A stretch of 12,870 nucleotides of DNA. Source: JBFFXF01 sp041569895 (GTDB lineage: Bacteria; Planctomycetota; UBA8108; JACQVS01). The DNA is taken from positions 1 through 12,870 of the forward strand of contig JBFFXF010000222.1 of NCBI GenBank assembly GCA_041569895.1, in the 5' to 3' direction. The notes beneath the pieces were generated by a model, which was given only the letters and a program-made list of their open reading frames with translations, did not search any database and was not told where the DNA came from. The stretch's first letter is position 1. Each line of letters starts with the position of its first letter. The position numbers were made by a program, and so were the translations under genes. Positions 6,884 through 12,870 of this stretch are shown piece by piece.

Positions 6884-8227
6884 ATGTCGGAGATCCTCTC
6901 GATCCCCGAGGTCGCGGGTCTCGACTCCGCGAGCGGCGTCATCCGGATCTCGCCGGAGCTCAACGTCCCGCTGACCGACCGCGTGCGCCGGCTGATCGAC
7001 ACGCCCGCGTTCCGCCGCCTCGCGCGCATCGCGCAGCTCGGCCTGGTGCCGCTCGTCTACCCCGGCGCCACGCACTCGCGCTTCGAGCACTCGCTCGGCG
7101 TCTACCGCAACGCGCTCCTCTTCCTGAGGCAGCTGTCGCATGACGAGCGCTTCCGGAGCGGCGTCGGCCGCCCCGAGGCCGAGCTCTTCATCGCGGCGGC
7201 GTTGCTCCACGACATCGGCCACTGGCCGTTCTGCCATCCGATCGAGGACATCCACCTCGAGAGCCTGCCATCGCACGAGGACCTCGCGGCGCGGCACCTC
7301 CTCGACGGCGAGCTGCCCGAGGCGCTGCGCGACGACTGGGGGATCGAGCCGCAACGGGTCGTTGCGATCCTCTCGCAGCCGGCGAGCTCGACGGCGGGGT
7401 CGATCCTCCGGAGCTGCCTCTCCGGGCCGATCGACATCGACAAGCTCGACTACCTCGGCCGCGACAGCCTGCACGCCGGCGTGCCGTACGGGCGCCACTT
7501 CGATCAGGGACGGCTGGTCTCGAGCCTCTGCCTGAACGCCGCCGGCGACGGCCTCGCGATCACCGAGAAGGGCAAGACGGCGGCCGAGCTGATGCTCTTC
7601 GCGCGCTACGTGATGTTCAGCGAGGTGTACTGGCACCACGGCGTGCGGGCGGCGACGGCGATGCTCCAGCGGGCGTTCCACGCGCTGCACGAGCGCCTCG
7701 ACCTCGACGCGCTCTTCCGCTCGAGCGACGCGGAGGTCGTCGACGCGCTCCTCGGCGCGGCCGGCGAGGGCGAGCGCGAGCTCCTCGACGGCATCTTCGG
7801 CGCCAGGCGGCAGCTCTACAAGCGCGTCGCGCAGTACAGCATCTTCGAGGGCCGCGAGATCTACGAGCTGCTCGCGCGGCGGCCGTTCGCGTGGCTCGTC
7901 GAGTGCGCCGCGGCGCTCGCTGGCCTCGTCGGAGAAGAGAGTGGCGTCGAGGTGCGACCGCACGAGCTGCTGATCGACGCGCCGCCCGTGCACCGCGAGG
8001 TCGAGTTCGACATCGAGGTCTTCTTCCGCAAGGAGGGACGCCACCGCCGTCTCGACGAGGTCTCGCCTGTGGTCAGGACGCTGGCGCGCGAGCAGTTCGA
8101 CGACTACGTCAAGCGCGTGCGCGTCTTCGCCCACCCGCGCGTCGCCGAGGGACTGCGCTCCGCGAGCCTCGAGCGCCTGATCCCCGAGGCGGTGCGGCGC
8201 ACCGCGCACGAGGCCGGGAGCGCCTGA
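6884..8227 (+). CDS. HD-domain phosphohydrolase (SAMHD1/dGTPase-like, COG1078 type)
   Basis: This encodes 447 residues. The HD metal-binding set is complete: H69 in HSRFEHSLGVY, H109-D110 in ALLHDIGH, and D186 in GPIDIDKLDYLGRDSLHAGV, which closely resembles the SAMHD1 segment carrying its metal-binding aspartate. The N-terminal TDRVRRLIDTPAFRRLARIAQLG (31-53) is the standard entry of the dNTP triphosphohydrolase-like branch, and a mixed helical C-terminal region (about 260-447) is present. The likely reaction is hydrolysis of (d)NTPs to nucleosides plus triphosphate, but family members also hydrolyse other nucleotides, so specificity is open. Start: ATG at 6884 with GGAG five bases upstream (6875-6878). 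The nucleoside transporter begins two bases after its stop, which supports a role in nucleotide/nucleoside balance. Confidence 0.9.
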   Translation: MSEILSIPEVAGLDSASGVIRISPELNVPLTDRVRRLIDTPAFRRLARIAQLGLVPLVYPGATHSRFEHSLGVYRNALLFLRQLSHDERFRSGVGRPEAELFIAAALLHDIGHWPFCHPIEDIHLESLPSHEDLAARHLLDGELPEALRDDWGIEPQRVVAILSQPASSTAGSILRSCLSGPIDIDKLDYLGRDSLHAGVPYGRHFDQGRLVSSLCLNAAGDGLAITEKGKTAAELMLFARYVMFSEVYWHHGVRAATAMLQRAFHALHERLDLDALFRSSDAEVVDALLGAAGEGERELLDGIFGARRQLYKRVAQYSIFEGREIYELLARRPFAWLVECAAALAGLVGEESGVEVRPHELLIDAPPVHREVEFDIEVFFRKEGRHRRLDEVSPVVRTLAREQFDDYVKRVRVFAHPRVAEGLRSASLERLIPEAVRRTAHEAGSA

Positions 8228-8229
8228 GC

Positions 8230-9447
8230 ATGGAGCGAGCCGTCAGCGCCCTCGGGCTCTTCGTGATGATGGGGCTGGCGTGGGCGATGAGCTCGCACCG
8301 GCGGCGCGTGTCGCTGCGCGTCGTCGGCGGCGGCCTGCTGCTCCAGCTCGTCTTCGCGTTGCTCGTGCTGAAGACCGGTCCCGGCCGTCAGTTCTTCAGC
8401 TGGCTCGGCGACATCTTCAGGCGCCTCCTCGATTTCGTCGACGCGGGCGCCGAGTTCGTCTTCGGCCCGAGGTTCGCGGATTTCTATATCGCCTTCAAGG
8501 TGCTGCCGACGATCATCTTCTTCTCGTCGCTGATGGCGCTGCTCTACCACTTCGGGATCATGCAGTGGCTGATCCGGATGGTCGCCATCGTCATGCAGCG
8601 GTCGCTGCGGACCTCCGGCGCCGAGAGCATGTCCGCGGCGGCGAACATCTTCGTCGGCCAGACCGAGGCGCCGCTGGTCATCCGGCCGTACGTCGAGAGC
8701 ATGACGCGCTCCGAGCTGATGGCGGTGATGGTCGGCGGGTTCGCGACCGTCGCGGGAGGCGTGCTGGCAGCGTACGTCGGCATGGGGATCGACGCCGGCC
8801 ACCTGATCACCGCGTCGGTGATCTCGGCGCCCGCCGCCCTGCTCGTCGCCAAGTTGCTGCAGCCGGAGGTCGATGAGCCGCAGACCCTCGGCACGGTGCG
8901 CGGCCGCGTCGAGCGCACCTCGGTGAACGCGCTGGACGCCATCGCGCGGGGCGCCGCCGACGGCGTCAAGCTCGCGATCAACGTCGCCGCGATGCTGATC
9001 GCGTTCCTGGCGCTGATCGCCCTGGTCAACGCGCTGCTGGGGTGGGCGGGAGGCCACTTCGGCCAGACCTGGTCGCTCGAGGGCGGCCTCGGCTACCTGT
9101 TCGCGCCGTTCGCGTGGCTGATGGGAATCGAGAGCGGCGAGTGCCTGCGCGCCGGCGAGCTGCTCGGCATCAAGATGGTGGCGAACGAGTTCATCGCCTA
9201 CCAGCGACTCGCGGACGTGATGGCGGCGGAGGATCCGGCGGCGAGGCTGAGCGACCGCACGATGCTCATCCTCACCTACGCCCTCTGCGGCTTCGCCAAC
9301 TTCGGCTCGATCGGCATCCAGATCGGCGGCATCGGCCCCCTCGCCCCATCAAGAAAAAGCGACCTCGCCCGCCTCGGCTTCCGAGCCATGCTGGGAGGCA
9401 CCCTGGCGGCATTCATGACGGCTTGTATCGCGGGGGTGCTGGTGTGA
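8230..9447 (+). CDS. Concentrative (CNT) nucleoside transporter
   Basis: This encodes 405 residues, the NupC size class. Hydrophobic segments occur throughout (for example about 5-20, 31-47, 89-106, 166-186, 190-210, 249-272, 287-300, 345-365, 386-405). Signature motifs are GQTEAPLVIRPY (143-154), MTRSELMAVMVGGFATVAGG (158-177), GIKMVANEFIAY (313-324), TYALCGFANFGSIGIQIGG (349-367) and LARLGFRAMLGGTLAA (379-394). Q144/T145/E146 and E320, N357 and S360 correspond to nucleoside-contacting residues described for bacterial CNTs. It imports nucleosides across the inner membrane with Na+ or H+. Start: ATG at 8230-8232 with GGGAG (8216-8220) nine bases upstream, inside the end of the HD gene; the two are surely co-transcribed. 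A short A-rich stretch of uncommon codons (TCA-AGA-AAA-AGC, 9349-9360) stands out inside the last conserved loop. Confidence 0.95.
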   Translation: MERAVSALGLFVMMGLAWAMSSHRRRVSLRVVGGGLLLQLVFALLVLKTGPGRQFFSWLGDIFRRLLDFVDAGAEFVFGPRFADFYIAFKVLPTIIFFSSLMALLYHFGIMQWLIRMVAIVMQRSLRTSGAESMSAAANIFVGQTEAPLVIRPYVESMTRSELMAVMVGGFATVAGGVLAAYVGMGIDAGHLITASVISAPAALLVAKLLQPEVDEPQTLGTVRGRVERTSVNALDAIARGAADGVKLAINVAAMLIAFLALIALVNALLGWAGGHFGQTWSLEGGLGYLFAPFAWLMGIESGECLRAGELLGIKMVANEFIAYQRLADVMAAEDPAARLSDRTMLILTYALCGFANFGSIGIQIGGIGPLAPSRKSDLARLGFRAMLGGTLAAFMTACIAGVLV

Positions 9448-9663
9448 TCTCCGCCGGGTGGGTCTTCCCCGTTCCCGTTCCCGGTCCCGGTCCCGGTCCC
9501 GGAAGGCTGCTCGCCTTCGCCGCGAGACCCTGCGACGGATCTATCAGGAAGGCAGGAACAAGAGAGGAAAGCAGGAAATGCTGGTTCGAGAATCCGCCTG
9601 GAGTGCGGCAGCGATGTTCAGGAACGAAAGCTCTCGGCGGACTTGAACAATCGTTTCTCCCCC
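9448..9663. other. Repeat-rich non-coding spacer between convergent genes
   Basis: This separates the transporter from the methyltransferase, whose stop codons face each other. It holds a hexamer array (9468-9503), a 6-bp hairpin GAAGGC/GCCTTC with TGCTC loop (9502-9518) and a purine-rich section with the word CAGGAA at 9545, 9553, 9572 and 9619 and GAGGAA at 9564. There is no clear T-tract terminator. Open frames across it are of low complexity and look like chance frames. Confidence 0.6.
9468..9503. repeat. Six-unit hexanucleotide array (CCCGNN)
   Basis: Six consecutive units read CCCGTT twice, CCCGGT three times, then CCCGGA. The graded change between units indicates tandem expansion with later point change. 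It lies 21 bases after the transporter stop codon and is not part of a recognisable gene. Confidence 0.9.
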
Positions 9664-10215
9664 TCAACCCATCTCCGCCCGCCCCGTCGTCAACTCGATC
9701 GTCGAGCTGACCTCGTTCCCCCACACCGCCCACCCGTCTCGAGGCTCGCGCGCGAAGAGCTCCAGTTTCGAGGCGTCCGGGAACGCCCTCTCGATCCAGA
9801 GGCGTATCTCCTCCGGCTTCCGCGAGTGCTTTTGACGTTGTCGGGAGAGGACGGAGGCGATTCGCTCGCCAGGGGCGGGGGGAGAGTACGTGCCCCTGGT
9901 CCCGACGAGGAGCAACTCGTGCTGCCCGCGAAACCAGTACCCCATGCCGATGATCTTCTTGTCCCAGACGGCGTGCGTCCGGTAGCGGAAGCGCCAGGCC
10001 TCCATGACGGAGAGCGCCTCGAGCAGCTTGGGCGCCGTTGCCCACAGGAAGAGCACCGAGTTCTTCGCCGCCGGAATCGAATCCCCGAGCGCCTTGATCT
10101 GCGGCACCTTCATCGTCGGATAGTGATTCTCGATCCGCCGAGTCCGGGCAGGCGAAAAGTTATACTGCCACGGCGGGTCGGCGAGGATGACGTCGTAGGT
10201 CTTCACTTCATCCAT
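9664..10215 (-). CDS. MT-A70-type adenine-N6 methyltransferase (orphan)
   Basis: This encodes 183 residues. The catalytic motif D13-P14-P15-W16 follows YDVILA near the N-terminus. Other family landmarks are VLFLWATAPKLLEAL (54-68), HAVWDKKIIGMGYWFRGQHE (81-100), LLLVGTRG (101-108), KHSRKPEEI (129-137) and ELFAREPRDGWAVWGNE (152-168). This matches compact bacterial or phage MT-A70 enzymes, which methylate adenine in DNA (RNA is the substrate of eukaryotic relatives). The predicted protein is cytoplasmic and SAM-dependent. No restriction endonuclease or specificity subunit is adjacent, so it is an orphan; whether it is regulatory, antirestriction or phage-derived cannot be decided. Start: ATG at 10213-10215 with AAGGGA (10223-10228) seven bases upstream. 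Confidence 0.93.
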   Translation of the reverse strand: MDEVKTYDVILADPPWQYNFSPARTRRIENHYPTMKVPQIKALGDSIPAAKNSVLFLWATAPKLLEALSVMEAWRFRYRTHAVWDKKIIGMGYWFRGQHELLLVGTRGTYSPPAPGERIASVLSRQRQKHSRKPEEIRLWIERAFPDASKLELFAREPRDGWAVWGNEVSSTIELTTGRAEMG

Positions 10216-10260
10216 TCTCGCATCCCTTCACTTCTCGGATTCCGATGAACGACGTCGAGC

Positions 10261-10289
10261 ATGGTAGAGTCCGGCCACTCCGCCGTCAA
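10261..10289 (-). promoter_or_regulatory. Candidate promoter of the methyltransferase gene
   Basis: On the minus strand TTGACG (10284-10289) and TACCAT (10261-10266) are 17 bases apart. Initiation is predicted near 10254, with a leader of about 39 bases to the ATG. The same TACCAT -10 hexamer and leader length occur in front of the secreted nuclease. Confidence 0.42.
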
Positions 10290-10319
10290 GGCGCGGTGTT
10301 CGTGCACGGGCGCGAGCTC

Positions 10320-10348
10320 GTGACAGGGGTCGCGAAGGGGGGGACAAT
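10320..10348 (+). promoter_or_regulatory. Candidate promoter of the HEAT-like protein gene
   Basis: GTGACA (10320-10325) and GACAAT (10343-10348) are separated by 17 bases. They match consensus at five and four of six positions. Initiation near 10355 would leave a leader of about 26 bases, in which no Shine-Dalgarno is seen. A run of seven G lies in the spacer. Confidence 0.33.
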
Positions 10349-10380
10349 TGGGCAGGCGATGACCGTGACGATCGACTCCC

Positions 10381-12645
10381 ATGAGCCGTAGATCGCTTCT
10401 CCTCGTCCTGGCGCTCGCTGCCATCGCGGTTGGCGGCATCGTGTTTCACCTTCGCGTGGAGCTCTTTTTCCAGCCGCGGGCGTGGAGCCGCGTTCTGGAT
10501 CGCGCTGGACTCGAGAACCGCTCCGAGCTGGAGGCGCGCGAGCTCGACGAGGCGCTGGTGGAGCTCTTCGCGCTGCAGGGAGAGGAGCTTGCCGGCGTGG
10601 GGCGTTTCGAGCTCCACCTCGTGCGCGGGATCGGAGGTGTCACGGCCTACGTTGTCTGTTTCCAGCCTGACAGACCGCCTGGTGCGTCGAATCATCGCGT
10701 TCTGACACGCGACGGCTGGCTCATGGAAGTCGAGTACGAGCTCCCCGCATGTGAACGAGCGCGACCTGACTGGGCGGACGGGTCAGTTCACTTCGTATGG
10801 CGGGAGGAGAGCTTCGAGGCGTTGGTCTATCGGTGGAGCGACTCGGCGCACTTCGCCGGAACGATCGAGGCCTTCACGCTCGATAGCAGGGGCGCCGCGC
10901 CGCTGGGGCCTGTCCTCGATGATCCGCTGTGGATTCCGTGGCCGTTCGATCCGGCGGCGCTCTCGACGGAGGTCCATGGCGTGTCGCCGGAACCCTCTCC
11001 GCAGCAAGCTCACAGCCTGCTGACGTCTCCGGAGCTCGGTGATCTCCTTCGCGGTCTGCACGTCCTCGACCATGCGACGCTCGAGCCGGATGAGATTGCC
11101 AGGCTTGCGCGACACCCGGCTGCCTGGGTTCGTGCCATCGTCGCGCACGCAATCGCCGGCCATGGCGCCGCGCCGGGGGAGCTGTCGAGGCTGCTGAACG
11201 ACCGCTCACCCAACGTGCGCTACGCTGCTCTGGTGAGCTTCAGTAATCAAACCTGCACCGGCTGGCTACCCGTCGTGTCGGGCATGGCGCACGACGCGCA
11301 TCCGCACATCGCCGAGTACGCCCATCGGATTCTGACTCGCTCCGTGCGCCCGGAGATCGCGCGCGCGTCGCTCCTGTGGCTCCTGCGCCGCGGTCGCTTT
11401 CTCGACGACGACGACTGGTGGGACTCGTGGCAAGAGTTCGTTCAGAACCTGAGACGACTGAGCTCGGCGGAACTCGCCGATGTGCTCCTCGAGCGCGTCG
11501 AGAAAATCGGCGAGGAGTACCCATGGAGTGTGTGGAGCACCGTGGGGTATCTGAGACCGGAGCACATGCGTCCCTTCGCGACGCGGCTCTGGGGATTGTA
11601 TCGAGGCGAACACTTCGTGGCCGCCGACCACTTGGCTCGACTCGAGTCTCCAGAAGCAACCGAAATGACTGCACAGCTGGCAGAGAAGGGCGTCTATGAG
11701 TCCAGCGACGACATCCTCTGGGCGCTCCGCCGTCGGGAGCGGCCCATCGACGACGCGAGAGTGCTCGCGATGTTGCGACGATTCGCGGCATACGCTCCAC
11801 CGACTCCGGGGCCGACTGCCGAGGACCGCAAGGTCGCTCGGGCGAACGAGGCCAAGCTGCTGCTCCTCTCGTGGGGCCAGGACGCGATGGTCGAGAGGCT
11901 GCCGGAGGTGGAAGTACTCCTCCTCTGGTATCGGTGTGGGCAAACACTCCTGGAGAGCCTCGCGAAACGTGCCGACGAGCTCGAGAAGTGGGAGGTCTCC
12001 AACCTCGTCTCGTCCGGATCCCGGACGTGGGAACCTCCCTGTTCACCCGCGGTCGTGACGCTGGCCCGACGGATCGTCACGAAAGAAGGAGACTGGGATC
12101 GGAGGACAGTGGTCGAAGCTGCGTATCTCCTGAGCCGGTGCGATGACGCCGAGGGGAGTGAGCGATTCGACGCGCTGGTCGACGAAGCTCTGGCTCGACT
12201 CGACTCGGGCGACGACGAGATACTGCAGTCGGGCCCATGGGCCACACTTTTCGTTCTTCCCGGCATCTGGCGCCATCCTGGTGCCAGCAGGATCGCGGCC
12301 CGTGCTCTTGAGCTCGCTGCTGCGGAGCACGAGTTTCTCGAGGACGGCGAGCTCGAGGAAGACCTCTACAGAATCGGCTTCCTCGAGTACGAGAACCTCG
12401 GCCCCGCCGCACGGTCGGTCATCGAGAGGCTTGTCGAGTCGAAGAACTCGACCCTGGCAGCTCTGATACTCACCAGGTGGGATCCTCGCGCGAGCCGCGA
12501 GAAGCTGCGAGAGCTGTACAGTGGCCAGGAAAGCGGCGCGCTGACGTCTCTCGTGACCGGCTTTTACGGATACCCGTTTTCCGAGCGGGCAGACGTGCCG
12601 GCCGCGCTGCTCGAGACGTTGGCGACGCTCGAATCGGAGAGGTAG
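10381..12645 (+). CDS. Membrane-anchored protein with HEAT-like repeats, function unknown
   Basis: This encodes 754 residues. MSRRS and a hydrophobic helix (about 5-23) form a signal anchor or uncleaved signal peptide, followed by a charged region, so the bulk is probably periplasmic or exterior. Residues about 40-210 form a compact mixed domain that I do not recognise. From about 219 the sequence is helical and repetitive, with HEAT-like units (LARHPAAWVRAIVAHAIAGH about 242-261; LLNDRSPNVRYAALVSF 271-287; MAHDAHPHIAEYAHRIL 302-318). Later parts (about 320-754) are acidic helical pairs with less regular repeats. HEAT-like solenoids usually bind partners. The ATG at 10381-10383 is the first possible start after an in-frame TGA 12 bases upstream and gives the signal anchor directly, but it has no Shine-Dalgarno. 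It is transcribed away from the methyltransferase and shows no operon partner. The family is not recognised. Confidence 0.8.
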   Translation: MSRRSLLLVLALAAIAVGGIVFHLRVELFFQPRAWSRVLDRAGLENRSELEARELDEALVELFALQGEELAGVGRFELHLVRGIGGVTAYVVCFQPDRPPGASNHRVLTRDGWLMEVEYELPACERARPDWADGSVHFVWREESFEALVYRWSDSAHFAGTIEAFTLDSRGAAPLGPVLDDPLWIPWPFDPAALSTEVHGVSPEPSPQQAHSLLTSPELGDLLRGLHVLDHATLEPDEIARLARHPAAWVRAIVAHAIAGHGAAPGELSRLLNDRSPNVRYAALVSFSNQTCTGWLPVVSGMAHDAHPHIAEYAHRILTRSVRPEIARASLLWLLRRGRFLDDDDWWDSWQEFVQNLRRLSSAELADVLLERVEKIGEEYPWSVWSTVGYLRPEHMRPFATRLWGLYRGEHFVAADHLARLESPEATEMTAQLAEKGVYESSDDILWALRRRERPIDDARVLAMLRRFAAYAPPTPGPTAEDRKVARANEAKLLLLSWGQDAMVERLPEVEVLLLWYRCGQTLLESLAKRADELEKWEVSNLVSSGSRTWEPPCSPAVVTLARRIVTKEGDWDRRTVVEAAYLLSRCDDAEGSERFDALVDEALARLDSGDDEILQSGPWATLFVLPGIWRHPGASRIAARALELAAAEHEFLEDGELEEDLYRIGFLEYENLGPAARSVIERLVESKNSTLAALILTRWDPRASREKLRELYSGQESGALTSLVTGFYGYPFSERADVPAALLETLATLESER

Positions 12646-12685
12646 AAACCTCTTCGCTTCCCGATTGTTTGACGATCGAGGTCGC

Positions 12686-12702
12686 CGCACGCTCCGCGTG
12701 CG
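12686..12702. repeat. 7-bp hairpin CGCACGC/GCGTGCG, loop TCC
   Basis: This is a perfect inverted repeat with a three-base loop, 41 bases after the HEAT-like gene stop and 7 bases before the larger hairpin. In RNA it would be very stable. No T-run follows. Confidence 0.75.
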
Positions 12703-12709
12703 CAGTCAT

Positions 12710-12740
12710 CCCTTTGTTCGGCCTTGAGCCGAACAAAGGG
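12710..12740. repeat. Perfect 13-bp hairpin with CTTGA loop (possible terminator)
   Basis: CCCTTTGTTCGGC (12710-12722) and its exact complement GCCGAACAAAGGG (12728-12740) flank a five-base loop. The stem is the longest perfect inverted repeat noticed in the window. It lies 65 bases after the HEAT-like gene stop, where a terminator would be expected, but no T-tract follows on either strand. A rho-independent terminator is therefore uncertain; a 3'-end stabiliser, a dispersed repeat element or a protein-binding palindrome are alternatives. Confidence 0.85.
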
Positions 12741-12870
12741 GCGACACCTCGAGCCGTCATCGTCGCTGCGCGACCTACCCCACCGCGGCAACCCACACTG
12801 CCCGCCCCTTGGGCTGTCGCGACGAGTCGCTGGTGCTCCGTCGAGTCGCGGGCGCGCGCCGCGCAGAAAA

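Larger units (their letters stand above)
12646..12870. other. Structured non-coding tail of the window
   Basis: After the HEAT-like gene stop codon the remaining 225 bases contain no supported gene. Three hairpins sit at 12686-12702, 12710-12740 and 12762-12774. The last 90 bases are GC-rich without an identifiable start codon plus ribosome site; a gene may begin beyond the edge. Confidence 0.5.

Noticed and set aside
2162..8209. A 2015-residue minus-strand open frame
   Set aside because: It runs antisense or out of frame across five well-supported genes and is Arg/Ala-rich without motifs; a GC-rich shadow frame.
9458..9646. 62-residue open frame (GTG) across the hexamer array
   Set aside because: Its Arg-Ser repeats come only from translating the (CCCGNN) array; no ribosome-binding site and low complexity.
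12728..12760. Intrinsic terminator downstream of the HEAT-like gene
   Set aside because: The strong hairpin is there, but no T-run follows it on either strand, so it is kept only as a hairpin with uncertain role.
1..12870. CRISPR array, tRNA, rRNA or integrase/attachment site
   Set aside because: No regularly spaced repeats with unique spacers, no cloverleaf and no recombinase motif were found on either strand.

Overview
The window is a GC-rich bacterial chromosomal segment carrying eight recognisable genes and one that is cut by the left edge. Two features suggest Planctomycetota or a similar deep-branching, environmental high-GC lineage. One is a secreted PQQ-type beta-propeller with a W-x-x-W-R-G-x-x-G-x-G entry motif. 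The other is a C-terminal dockerin-like tail with paired D-x-N-x-D-G loops and an LFLG(G/D)P(P) signature. This placement is an inference from protein style; no rRNA or marker gene is present.

Positions 1-5769 are on the minus strand. In transcription order they hold a large secreted nuclease (two lamin-tail domains, an OB-fold, an EEP nuclease domain, a dockerin-like tail), a PA0069-type radical SAM protein, a PQQ-like beta-propeller, and the start of a lipoprotein that runs off the left edge. The last three genes overlap by exactly four bases at each junction (ATGA, then GTGA), so they look like one translationally coupled operon.

Positions 5873-9447 are on the plus strand: a 2-oxoglutarate/Fe(II) oxygenase of the isopenicillin-N-synthase type, an HD-domain (SAMHD1/dGTPase-like) phosphohydrolase, and a concentrative (CNT) nucleoside transporter. 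The HD and transporter genes are two bases apart. The 103-bp divergent spacer at 5770-5872 carries two plausible back-to-back promoters whose -35 boxes overlap, and the oxygenase promoter is placed so that its mRNA would be leaderless.

Positions 9448-9663 are non-coding and repeat-rich, with a six-unit hexamer array and scattered CAGGAA/GAGGAA words. Then come an orphan MT-A70-type adenine methyltransferase (minus strand), a second divergent spacer with plausible promoters, and a 754-residue membrane-anchored protein with HEAT-like repeats and no known function (plus strand). The last 225 bases hold three consecutive hairpins, one with a perfect 13-bp stem.

The most coherent biological theme is nucleic-acid and nucleoside handling: extracellular DNA degradation, nucleoside uptake, dNTP dephosphorylation and a possible base- or nucleoside-oxidising enzyme. 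No defence system, CRISPR array, integrase, tRNA or rRNA was found. Nothing here is a clear-cut new system; the strongest leads are the salvage-like cluster, the shared divergent promoter, and the two structured non-coding stretches.
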